From the NCBI GenBank assembly GCA_964510535.1, contig CAZECG010000003.1, positions 53,980 through 117,979 on the forward strand: 64,000 nucleotides of DNA. The letters are read 5' to 3'. Below, piece by piece: positions 53,112 to 61,024 of this stretch (positions are counted from its first letter, which is position 1; each line of letters opens with the position of its first letter). The notes beneath the pieces were generated by a model. It was given only the letters and a program-made list of their open reading frames with translations, searched no databases and was not told where the DNA came from. This stretch comes from JAJPXC01 sp964510535 (GTDB lineage: Bacteria; Bacteroidota; Bacteroidia; Bacteroidales; Muribaculaceae). Position numbers and translations under genes: made by a program.

Positions 53112-55745
53112 TTAGCGGGCGATGAATTTGCGGCCGTTTTGGATGTAGATGCGGCCGGGCGTTGTGGTGCTGACTTTGCGGCCCATGATGTCGTAGATTG
53201 GTGCGTTTACCGAATCGGTGTTTTGGTCGACAACGACATCTTCAACTCCGGCGTTCTCCTCGATAAAGAAGAACTCTTTCCATTGGTCGGCGGCTTTGTA
53301 GTCATCGACGCTTCCGGGCAAAACGTAAAGTGTGCACTCCCATTTGTTGATGTCGTCGAGAGCCTGGTTGCCGCAAACCGGTGGCGCGGCGGCATACGAG
53401 GTAAAAGATATCAGCCCCGTGCAGTCGCTGAATGCTTCGTTGCCGATGCTTACCACGCTTGTTCCCGATGCGTACGATTGCAACGCCGTGCATCCCGAGA
53501 ACGCCCATTTGCCTATCTTCGTCACGCCGTCGCCACACTCAAACGATTGCAAGTTGGAGCAGTCATAGAACTCGTTGTCACAGATTTCTGTCTCCTTGTC
53601 GGTGATCTTCACAGAGCGGAGCGACCTGTTGCGGTAGAACGGTGAGTAGCCGTACGATGATGACGTTTTATACGACAACTTCCGTCCGATATAAACCTCG
53701 TCGAGCGGACAGTCGGCAAATAACGGCGACGAACCGTTGCTTCCTAATGCTAAATCATATAAAGAGCCGTTGATTGAATAAACAATAATATTTCTGATGC
53801 CGGCTTGGTCTGTGCCGTGGCTTTGAGAACTGTCCTTAACATACTCGACTTTCAAATTAAACGTACCCGACTCGTTAAATGTATACGTCACCGTTTTTTG
53901 TGCGTTTAATCCGTTGACGGATGCGAGTTTTGCCCCGTTGAGATAAACCGTCAAAACGTCATAGCCGGCCTCGCTGTCCGACCAGATTTCAAACGAAAGC
54001 GTATCTCCGCTTTTCACTTCGATATCGTACTGAGTTGAAGACGTTGAAGAGTTTGAGTGATTTGTTGATGTCCAACTTGGATATGTTTGTGTGGTATTAT
54101 TTGTACCGGTATTTTCTGATTTTGAATCTTCAAAAGTCACGTCGGCTAATTTCGTGCATCCCGAGAACACATAGTCGCCGATAGTTTTGATGTTGGCTGG
54201 AATTATCAATGATGTCAATGAAGAGCAATTCTTGAATGACGATGCGCTCATCACCGTGAGGCCTTTGCCGATTGTCACGCTATCAAGCGACGAGCAACCT
54301 TCAAAAGCCGAACTGCCTATCGTTGTGACGCTATCTGGAATCACCACTGTTTTAAGCCTGTTATTGTTATAGAACGCATTGTTGCCTATCGAGGTGACAT
54401 CACTTCCGAGCGTGAGCGACTTGACCATATTGCACCCTGAAAATGCGTAGTTGCCGATTGCGCCATGATTGTCTACAACTGCGCTTGTTAAAGCCGTGCA
54501 CCCTGAAAAAGCGTAGTTGCCGATTTTGCCGTTATTGCTGATTTCAACCGACTTCAGGGCTGTGCACCCTGAGAAAGTGTTGTCGCCAATATGGCCGTTA
54601 TTGTTGGCTTTTACCGACGTTATAGCCTTGCAATCTGAAAATGCGTAGCCGTCAATGTAACCGTTGTTATTGGCTATTACTGACGTTATAGCTGTGCAGC
54701 CCGAAAAAGCGTAGTTGCCGATGTTGCCGTTATTATTAGCTTTTACCGACGATAGGGCTATACAATTTGAAAATGCATAGTCTCCGATGTTGCCGTTATT
54801 GCCGGCTTCAACCGACTTCATGGCTGTGCAGCCTGAAAACGCGTAGTTGCCGATATTGCCCCTATTATTAACGATAAGCCCTGTTATTGAGACATTGTCA
54901 TAAAAAGCGTAAGTCTTGATGTTTAGCACTTTGAACTGTATGCTGCGGTTGGAGACAACGCTGTCAATCGTGACCGTTTTGGACGTTGGGTTATAATTGC
55001 AGTCAATCACGTCGCATGTGCGCTCCGACGGGCTTACGGGAACGTACACAACATTGTCTACCTCAAACTTGGAGCTAAGGGAAGGGTATACTATCTGGTT
55101 TGAAAAACTGTATTGGTTGTTTGACACGTAATTAATTGTCGCTCCAACGTTACTTGCGCCTGTGGGCGGCGTATTCTTGAGCCATATAGCTTTTTTGATA
55201 TTTGTGTTGTAGAACGCTGAGCTGCCAATCGAAGTCACTGAGTTTGGAATCGTCACAGAGTTCAACCCGGAACAGCTACTGAACGCATAGTCGCCGATCG
55301 TTGTCACCGAGTTGGGGATGGTCACCGACCTCAGGCCGCTGCAATAGGAGAATGCTCTGGAGCCGATTGATGTCACCGAGTTGGGGATGGTCACAGCGGT
55401 CATCCTGGAACAACTATTGAACGCATAGCTGTCAATCGATGTCACGGTGTTTGGGATTGACACAGACGACAAATTGGAACAGCCGTAGAACGCCGAGTTG
55501 CCAATCATTGTCACTGAGTAGGTTGTGCCGTTGTATTCAATGGTTGAGGGAATCACCAAATCTCCCGAAACGTAATTTTTATTGCTACTACTATTGTTGC
55601 TGTAGTACGTCACCACTGCGGTTTTAGTGGTACCGTTAAGGTTGTAGTAGAGTTTCCCGATTTTGACGCTTGCCGAGATGGCCGGAGCGCAACAGAATGC
55701 GGCGAGCAGTGTTAATAGACACAGTTTGAGATCGCGTTGTTTCAT
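53112..55745 (-). CDS. BspA-like leucine-rich-repeat (LRR_5) surface protein with inserted beta domain and sorting-like tail
   Basis: A secreted adhesin-like protein. A signal peptide is cleaved near residue 25 (CCAPAISAS). LRR_5 repeats occupy about 65-185 (SVTIPNSVTSIGSRAFSYCS type). About 289-442 is a run of near-identical 23-residue units of the form NNGNIGNYAFSGCTAITSV. More LRRs follow, then a non-LRR beta-sandwich domain at about 540-655 (YDIEVKSGDTLSFEIWSDSE). LRRs resume until about 820. The tail IYDIMGRKVSTTTPGRIYIQ ends in KFIAR, a pattern common to cell-surface proteins in this order and probably read by type IX secretion. BspA relatives bind host proteins; the ligand here is unknown. 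Confidence 0.9.
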   Translation of the reverse strand: MKQRDLKLCLLTLLAAFCCAPAISASVKIGKLYYNLNGTTKTAVVTYYSNNSSSNKNYVSGDLVIPSTIEYNGTTYSVTMIGNSAFYGCSNLSSVSIPNTVTSIDSYAFNSCSRMTAVTIPNSVTSIGSRAFSYCSGLRSVTIPNSVTTIGDYAFSSCSGLNSVTIPNSVTSIGSSAFYNTNIKKAIWLKNTPPTGASNVGATINYVSNNQYSFSNQIVYPSLSSKFEVDNVVYVPVSPSERTCDVIDCNYNPTSKTVTIDSVVSNRSIQFKVLNIKTYAFYDNVSITGLIVNNRGNIGNYAFSGCTAMKSVEAGNNGNIGDYAFSNCIALSSVKANNNGNIGNYAFSGCTAITSVIANNNGYIDGYAFSDCKAITSVKANNNGHIGDNTFSGCTALKSVEISNNGKIGNYAFSGCTALTSAVVDNHGAIGNYAFSGCNMVKSLTLGSDVTSIGNNAFYNNNRLKTVVIPDSVTTIGSSAFEGCSSLDSVTIGKGLTVMSASSFKNCSSLTSLIIPANIKTIGDYVFSGCTKLADVTFEDSKSENTGTNNTTQTYPSWTSTNHSNSSTSSTQYDIEVKSGDTLSFEIWSDSEAGYDVLTVYLNGAKLASVNGLNAQKTVTYTFNESGTFNLKVEYVKDSSQSHGTDQAGIRNIIVYSINGSLYDLALGSNGSSPLFADCPLDEVYIGRKLSYKTSSSYGYSPFYRNRSLRSVKITDKETEICDNEFYDCSNLQSFECGDGVTKIGKWAFSGCTALQSYASGTSVVSIGNEAFSDCTGLISFTSYAAAPPVCGNQALDDINKWECTLYVLPGSVDDYKAADQWKEFFFIEENAGVEDVVVDQNTDSVNAPIYDIMGRKVSTTTPGRIYIQNGRKFIAR
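54420..54880 (-). repeat. About seven tandem 69-bp repeats inside the LRR gene
   Basis: Each unit encodes a 23-residue LRR of the type IGNYAFSGCTA plus a variable NNG turn; recurring blocks such as GAAAA(A/T)GCGTAGTTGCCGAT begin near 54440, 54505, 54570, 54632, 54700, 54768 and 54835. Similarity between units is high enough for unequal recombination to change copy number. Confidence 0.8.
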
Positions 55746-55802
55746 ATTTGATTAAAACAGTTGCCGCGGGATCCTCAGCGTTGGCGGTTAAGGTCAATAA
55801 AT

Positions 55803-56105
55803 AAAAAAGCGCAAGGACCTTACTTGTTGCCCGTCCCACACTGTGAGGCCTTCGCATTGCCCGAATGAGTCGAACGGGCAAACATGGGGTGACCTTACGC
55901 CGGAATATGCCAATGCGCCACCATAGCGTGGCTATTGTATACATATCCGCCTAAGCCATCTACCGTTTGCCTCATTCCTTGACTCATTCTGAAAGTTGCG
56001 AAGTTCCACAGTGTCAAGAAAGAGCGTTGAGTAAACGCTTTTCAATAAAATGTTGTCGCAGCCCCGCCCGCTTTGCCCCGTGACCGGGTCTCCGCTTGCG
56101 GTCTG
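55803..56105 (-). ncRNA. Candidate structured RNA or attenuating leader upstream of the BspA-like gene
   Basis: Minus-strand sequence with at least five helices: AGCGTT/AACGCT (56039-56023), CTTGAC/GTCAAG (56018-55978), a long hairpin GGATATG-CAAT-GCCAC / GTGGC-ATTG-CATATTCC (55948-55902), TTGCCCG/CGGGCAA (55881-55855), and a closing helix GCGTAAGG (55900-55893) with CCTTGCGC (55816-55809) followed directly by TTTTTT. CTTA at 55955-55952 can instead pair with TAAG inside the closing helix, an antiterminator-like alternative. A TATATTTG promoter element lies at its start. It does not match any riboswitch I know. Confidence 0.5.
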
Positions 56106-56110
56106 CCCCG

Positions 56111-56118
56111 CAAATATA
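56111..56118 (-). promoter_or_regulatory. -7 promoter element for the structured leader
   Basis: Minus-strand TATATTTG, exact TAnnTTTG, about 365 bases upstream of the BspA-like ATG. The -33 region is T-rich but lacks TTTG. Between here and prmA (56352) nothing else was recognised. Confidence 0.5.
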
Positions 56119-56351
56119 GCGATTTTCTCAATAAAAACTGCTTGTCAGATGGAAAAAACATCGGGCACAAAAGATGTAGGCAGTGTTGGAAAACTTTGGA
56201 ATGACATAACGGCGGGGTGCATTTCAGAGTTTTGTTAACACGATTTCCGCCAAAATCCTTGCAGTTTCCGTGGATTCTGACGAACTTTGCTACTTTCCAT
56301 TTAGAAATAGTTAGAATCTTAATTCAACCAATGATATTGATATAAAACGTT

Positions 56352-57200
56352 ATGAATGATTATATTGAAACGAGAGTCAATCTGACCCCATGCGATGAGG
56401 TGGCAACTGATTTGCTGGCTGACGCTTTGTGTGAAATCGGCTATGAGAGTTTCGTGCCCGACGAGCATGGATTGACGGCTTATATACGACAAGAGCGTGC
56501 CGATGAGGCGGCGGTCGCAGCGGCGGTCGCCGAATTGCCCGGCGGTGAACGTCGAACTGAGGTGACCCACACTTTTGTGGAAGGTCGCGACTGGAATAGT
56601 GAATGGGAAAAGAATTATTTTCAGCCGATAGTGGTCGATGACCGTTGTGTGATTCACAGCTCGTTCCATACGGGATTTCCGAAGTGCCGTTATGATATAG
56701 TGATTGACCCGAAAATGGCTTTCGGAACAGGCCATCATGCCACTACATCATTAATTATCGCTCGTCTGCTTGACACCGATTTGCAGGGCAAGTCGATGAT
56801 TGACATGGGCACCGGCACCGGGATTCTCGCCATCCTTGCGGCTATGCGTGGCGCGTCGCCTGTGACCGCCATTGAGATTGACCCGATGGCCCATGTGAAC
56901 GCGGTAGAGAACGTGGCTACCAACGGACATCCCGAAATTGATGTTTTGCTTGGCGACGCGTCAATGCTCGAAAGCCTCGACCCGGTTGAACTTTTCGTTG
57001 CGAATATCAACCGCAATGTTATCACCGGAGACATCGCCGCTTACGCTCAAAAACTTTTGCCGGGCGGAACGATGCTCCTTAGCGGTTTCTATGAGGAGGA
57101 TGTCGAGATTGTGGCAGCGGCTGCCGTTCCTTGTGGGTTAACGCCTGATGGTGTCACGTCGCGCGACCGTTGGGCTTGTTTGCGATTGAAGAAGTCGTGA
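56352..57200 (+). CDS. prmA: Ribosomal protein L11 methyltransferase
   Basis: It trimethylates ribosomal protein L11. The 282 residues contain an N-terminal substrate-recognition domain (about 1-95), the PrmA motif DPKMAFGTGHHATT, the S-adenosylmethionine site DMGTGTGILAILAA and the acidic pair TAIEIDPMAHVNA. ELFVANINRNVITG is the expected NPPY-like block for this family. It stands alone on the plus strand. Confidence 0.93.
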   Translation: MNDYIETRVNLTPCDEVATDLLADALCEIGYESFVPDEHGLTAYIRQERADEAAVAAAVAELPGGERRTEVTHTFVEGRDWNSEWEKNYFQPIVVDDRCVIHSSFHTGFPKCRYDIVIDPKMAFGTGHHATTSLIIARLLDTDLQGKSMIDMGTGTGILAILAAMRGASPVTAIEIDPMAHVNAVENVATNGHPEIDVLLGDASMLESLDPVELFVANINRNVITGDIAAYAQKLLPGGTMLLSGFYEEDVEIVAAAAVPCGLTPDGVTSRDRWACLRLKKS

Positions 57201-57266
57201 GAGCCGCTGATATTGCCGATAAAATTATAAATAGTAACTATGAGGGGCGAAATAATTGCGAATTAT

Positions 57267-57297
57267 TTTGTCTCTCATGATTTTTATGGTAACTTTG
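57267..57297 (+). promoter_or_regulatory. Consensus promoter of the leu operon
   Basis: TTTG (57267-57270), a 19-base spacer and TAACTTTG (57290-57297), an exact match to the Bacteroidetes consensus. Predicted start near 57303, leaving a leader of about 155 bases. Confidence 0.8.
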
Positions 57298-57302
57298 CAA
57301 CA

Positions 57303-57458
57303 AAATAGCACTGTTAACGGTTGAAGTGTTGAGTTTGAAGGTTTGCATATTGATATACTCCTTTGACCCCTTAGCTTTTAAACCGGCGCTAATCGGAAGA
57401 TTAGGCTAATATATCCATTTAACCCGCGGGGCTACCGGCTCCGCATGAGTCAAAGTCT
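57303..57458 (+). promoter_or_regulatory. Structured leader of the leu operon, possible attenuator
   Basis: Contains a GTG-initiated mini-ORF (57326-57409) whose 27 codons include 11 for Leu, Ile or Val. Hairpin CTAATC-ggaa-GATTAG overlaps its end, and GCGGGGC pairs with GGCTCCGC (about 57426-57444). An ATG mini-ORF MSQSL (57445-57462) has a TGA that overlaps the leuA ATG. The layout suggests translation-sensed leucine control, but no ATG-started leader peptide or clear T run is present. Confidence 0.4.
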
Positions 57459-58955
57459 ATGAGCGATAGATTATTTATATTTGACACGACATTGCGTGAC
57501 GGAGAGCAGGTGCCGGGGTGCCAGCTCAACACTGTGGAGAAAATCGAAGTGGCCAAGTCGTTGGAGGAACTTGGCGTGGACGTTATAGAAGCGGGTTTCC
57601 CGGTTTCAAGTCCGGGCGATTTCAACTCGGTAGTGGAGATTTCAAAGGCTGTGACATGGCCCACGATATGCGCTCTGACACGCGCGGTGGAGAATGACAT
57701 ACGCGTCGCAGCCGACGCGTTGCAGTACGCTAAGCACAAACGCATCCATACCGGCATAGGCACGTCGGACTATCATATCAGATACAAATTCAACTCCACG
57801 CGAGAGGAAATCATGGAACGCGCCATAGCTTGTGTGAAATACGCCAAGCGTTTTGTCGAGGATGTTCAGTTTTATGCCGAGGATGCCGGGCGCACCGACA
57901 ACGAATATCTCGCCCGAGTTGTCGAGGCGGTTATCAAGGCGGGTGCCACTGTGGTCAACATCCCCGACACGACCGGCTATTGCCTCCCGGCTGAGTTTGG
58001 TGCGAAGATACAGTATTTGATGGATAATGTCGACGGCATCGACAAAGTCACCATTGCCACTCACTGCCATAATGACCTTGGTATGGCCACGGCAAACACA
58101 ATGTCGGGCATTATCCACGGCGCACGTCAAGCCGAGGTGACAATCAACGGCATCGGCGAGCGCGCGGGCAACACCTCGCTTGAAGAGGTTGCCATGATTT
58201 GCCGCTCTCACCGCGAACTCGATATCGAAACTAACATCAACACCACCAAAATTTATGGCGTTAGCCGCATGGTGTCGAGCCTGATGAATATGCCCGTGCA
58301 GCCCAACAAGGCCATCGTTGGGCGTAACGCTTTTGCTCACTCGTCGGGCATCCATCAAGACGGAGTGCTTAAAAACCGCGAGAGTTACGAGATTATCGAC
58401 CCTAAAGATGTGGGTGTCGACGAGAACTCTATAGTGCTCACCGCCCGCAGCGGACGTGCGGCGTTGAAACATCGCCTTCATGTGCTGGGCATAGAGCTTG
58501 ACAAAGATGCGCTCGACAAGGCTTACGAATCGTTCTTGAAATTGGCCGACCGCAAAAAGGAGATTAACGATGACGATGTGTTGATGCTTGCCGGAAAACA
58601 TCACGCGTCGAAACATCGCATCAAGCTCGATTTCCTCCAAGTCACAAGCGGAGTCGGCATACAGTCGGTTGCCAGTGTCGGCCTTGACATCGCGGGAGAG
58701 AAATTTGAAGCGTGCGCATCGGGCAACGGCCCCGTTGATGCCGCAATCTCGGCAATCAAGCTCATAATCCACCGCACGATGGTTGTTAAAGAGTTCTTGA
58801 TTCAGGCAATCAATAAAGGTAGTAACGACATCGGTAAGGTTCACATGACAGTTGAGCATGACGGTAACAGCTATTATGGTTTCTCGGCTAATACCGATAT
58901 TGTGGCTGCGAGTGCCGAGGCGTTTATTGATGCGATTAACAAGTTCGTGAGATAG
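57459..58955 (+). CDS. leuA: 2-isopropylmalate synthase
   Basis: First step of leucine synthesis: acetyl-CoA plus 2-oxoisovalerate. The 498 residues carry the DRE-TIM metallolyase motif TTLRDGEQVPGCQLN, the metal ligands in THCHNDLGMATAN and NGIGERAGNTSLEEV, and a full C-terminal regulatory (LeuA dimer) domain that binds leucine, with GNGPVDAAISAI. The start at 57459 gives the usual SDRLFIFDTTLRDG opening. It is first in leuA-leuC-leuD-synthase-leuB. Confidence 0.96.
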   Translation: MSDRLFIFDTTLRDGEQVPGCQLNTVEKIEVAKSLEELGVDVIEAGFPVSSPGDFNSVVEISKAVTWPTICALTRAVENDIRVAADALQYAKHKRIHTGIGTSDYHIRYKFNSTREEIMERAIACVKYAKRFVEDVQFYAEDAGRTDNEYLARVVEAVIKAGATVVNIPDTTGYCLPAEFGAKIQYLMDNVDGIDKVTIATHCHNDLGMATANTMSGIIHGARQAEVTINGIGERAGNTSLEEVAMICRSHRELDIETNINTTKIYGVSRMVSSLMNMPVQPNKAIVGRNAFAHSSGIHQDGVLKNRESYEIIDPKDVGVDENSIVLTARSGRAALKHRLHVLGIELDKDALDKAYESFLKLADRKKEINDDDVLMLAGKHHASKHRIKLDFLQVTSGVGIQSVASVGLDIAGEKFEACASGNGPVDAAISAIKLIIHRTMVVKEFLIQAINKGSNDIGKVHMTVEHDGNSYYGFSANTDIVAASAEAFIDAINKFVR

Positions 58956-58995
58956 AGTGGCTGGGATATAACCATTTACGCATAATATATTAGCA

Positions 58996-60393
58996 ATGGG
59001 AAAGACATTATTTGACAAAATTTGGGACGCACATTCGGTCAACGTGATTGACGGCGGCCCGACACAACTCTATATAGACCGTCATTATTGCCACGAGGTG
59101 ACAAGCCCGCAGGCGTTTGAGGGGTTGCGCCGTCGCGGCTTGAAAGTGTTCAGACCGGAACGAACTTTTTGCTCGCCCGACCATAACATACCGACACAAA
59201 ACCAGGATAAACCGATAGCCGACCCGGTGTCGAGAAATCAGGTGGAGACATTGACCGCTAATGCTAACGAGTTTGGCGTGACGCTATATGGACTCGGTCA
59301 TCCTAAAAATGGCATAATCCATGTCATCGGCCCGGAAAACGGTCTTACTCTACCGGGTTACACCATAGTCTGCGGCGATAGCCACACGTCGACACATGGG
59401 GCATTCGGAGCTGTCGCATTCGGCATCGGTACGAGCGAGGTTGAGATGGTGCTTGCTTCGCAGTGCATCTTGCAACCAAAGCCTAAAACGATGCGTATCA
59501 ACGTGAACGGCAAGTTGCGCCAGGGCGTTACCGCCAAAGATATTGCCCTTTATATCATCGCCAAGATGACCACAGGCGGAGCTACCGGCTACTTCGTGGA
59601 ATATGCCGGAGAGGCCATCAGGTCTCTGTCGATGGAGGAGCGTATGACGGTCTGCAATCTCTCAATAGAGATGGGTGCCCGCGGGGGGATGATAGCTCCC
59701 GACGCAACAACGTTTGAGTATTGCCGCGGTCGCGAGTTCGCGCCCAAAGGTGACGCATGGGACAAAGCTGTCGAGGAGTGGAAAAAACTTTATAGCGATG
59801 ACGACGCCCACTTTGATGCCGAGGTCAATTTTGATGCCGCCGACATTGAGCCGCGTGTGACATTCGGTACAAATCCCGGTATGGGAATAGGTATCAGTGA
59901 AGCGATTCCAGCTCCCGACGAAAGCGACGAGGCCGGAGCGTTGTCCTACCACAAGTCATTGGAATATATGGGCTTTGAAGTCGGACAGACTCTTGAAGGA
60001 ACGCCTGTCGATTACGTCTTCCTCGGCAGTTGTACCAATGGTCGTATAGAAGATTTCAGAGCGTTCGCATCGCTTGTTAAGGGAGCTAAAAAAGCTCCCG
60101 GTGTGACTGCTTGGCTCGTGCCCGGTTCGTGGATGGTGGATAAGCAGATTCGTGACGAGGGTATCGACAAGGTGTTGGCTGATGCGGGTTTTGAGCTTCG
60201 TCAGCCCGGATGCTCGGCTTGCTTGGCTATGAATGAAGATAAAGTGCCTGCGGGAAAACTCGCGGTATCGACCTCAAACCGAAACTTCGAGGGACGTCAA
60301 GGTCCCGGTGCGCGCACTATTCTCGCCGGCCCGTTGGTGGCTGCCGCGACGGCCGTCACCGGAGTGCTCACCGACCCGAGAAAGTTTATGTGA
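58996..60393 (+). CDS. leuC: 3-isopropylmalate dehydratase large subunit
   Basis: An aconitase-family [4Fe-4S] enzyme converting 2- to 3-isopropylmalate with LeuD. The 465 residues contain KTLFDKIWDAHSV, VCGDSHTSTHGAFG, VFLGSCTNGRIEDF (first cluster Cys) and PGCSACLAMNEDK (other two cluster Cys). Length and order are standard. It lies 40 bases after leuA. Confidence 0.97.
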   Translation: MGKTLFDKIWDAHSVNVIDGGPTQLYIDRHYCHEVTSPQAFEGLRRRGLKVFRPERTFCSPDHNIPTQNQDKPIADPVSRNQVETLTANANEFGVTLYGLGHPKNGIIHVIGPENGLTLPGYTIVCGDSHTSTHGAFGAVAFGIGTSEVEMVLASQCILQPKPKTMRINVNGKLRQGVTAKDIALYIIAKMTTGGATGYFVEYAGEAIRSLSMEERMTVCNLSIEMGARGGMIAPDATTFEYCRGREFAPKGDAWDKAVEEWKKLYSDDDAHFDAEVNFDAADIEPRVTFGTNPGMGIGISEAIPAPDESDEAGALSYHKSLEYMGFEVGQTLEGTPVDYVFLGSCTNGRIEDFRAFASLVKGAKKAPGVTAWLVPGSWMVDKQIRDEGIDKVLADAGFELRQPGCSACLAMNEDKVPAGKLAVSTSNRNFEGRQGPGARTILAGPLVAAATAVTGVLTDPRKFM

Positions 60394-60433
60394 ACTGATG
60401 TTTAACGCTCCTGAACGTATAAACTAAAAGAAG

Positions 60434-61024
60434 ATGAAACAGAAATTTGAAGTAGTCACCTCCACTTGCGTTCCGCTTCCGATGGAGAATGTCGACACTG
60501 ACCAGATAATACCGGCCCGATTCTTGAAAGCCACATCCCGTAAAGGTTTTGGCGAAAACTTGTTCCGCGACTGGCGTTACGATAAAGACGGTAACCCGAT
60601 TAAAACATTTCCGCTAAATGACACCCGCTATCAAGGAGCCAAAATACTTGTGGCGGGGAAAAATTTCGGCTCAGGCTCGTCGCGCGAGCATGCCGCATGG
60701 GCAATAGCCGATTATGGTTTTCGCGTGGTTGTATCGAGCTTTTTCGCCGATATTCACAAAAACAATGAGTTGAACAATTTCGTGTTGCCCGTGGTGGTAA
60801 GCGAAGCGTTTCTCGCTGAACTTTTCGCTTCGATAGAGGCTGATAATCTGACAGAGGTCAAAGTGGACCTCCCGGCGCAGACGATAACCAATCTCGCTAC
60901 CGGGAACGCTGAAAAATTCGAGATTAATCCTTACAAAAAGCATTGCCTGATTAACGGGCTTGACGATATTGACTATCTGTTGTCGAAAAAAGAGGATATA
61001 GAAAATTATGAGTCAGTTAGATAA
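60434..61024 (+). CDS. leuD: 3-isopropylmalate dehydratase small subunit
   Basis: The swivelling domain partner of LeuC. The 196 residues begin with the small-subunit motif VPLPMENVDTDQIIPARFL. NFGSGSSREHAAWAI is the conserved substrate-binding loop, and FFADIHKNNELNNFVLPVV follows. Its last 17 bases overlap the start of the next gene, so the two are translationally coupled. Confidence 0.97.
   Translation: MKQKFEVVTSTCVPLPMENVDTDQIIPARFLKATSRKGFGENLFRDWRYDKDGNPIKTFPLNDTRYQGAKILVAGKNFGSGSSREHAAWAIADYGFRVVVSSFFADIHKNNELNNFVLPVVVSEAFLAELFASIEADNLTEVKVDLPAQTITNLATGNAEKFEINPYKKHCLINGLDDIDYLLSKKEDIENYESVR

Noticed and set aside
55636..55944. 102-codon minus-strand frame overlapping the start of the BspA-like gene
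   Set aside because: It runs through the structured leader helices and into the signal-peptide region of the BspA-like gene in another frame; structure explains the sequence better than coding does.
57642..59042. 466-codon open frame antisense to leuA
   Set aside because: It mirrors the strongly conserved leuA frame, has no signal, domain or promoter of its own, and arises from codon bias of the sense strand.
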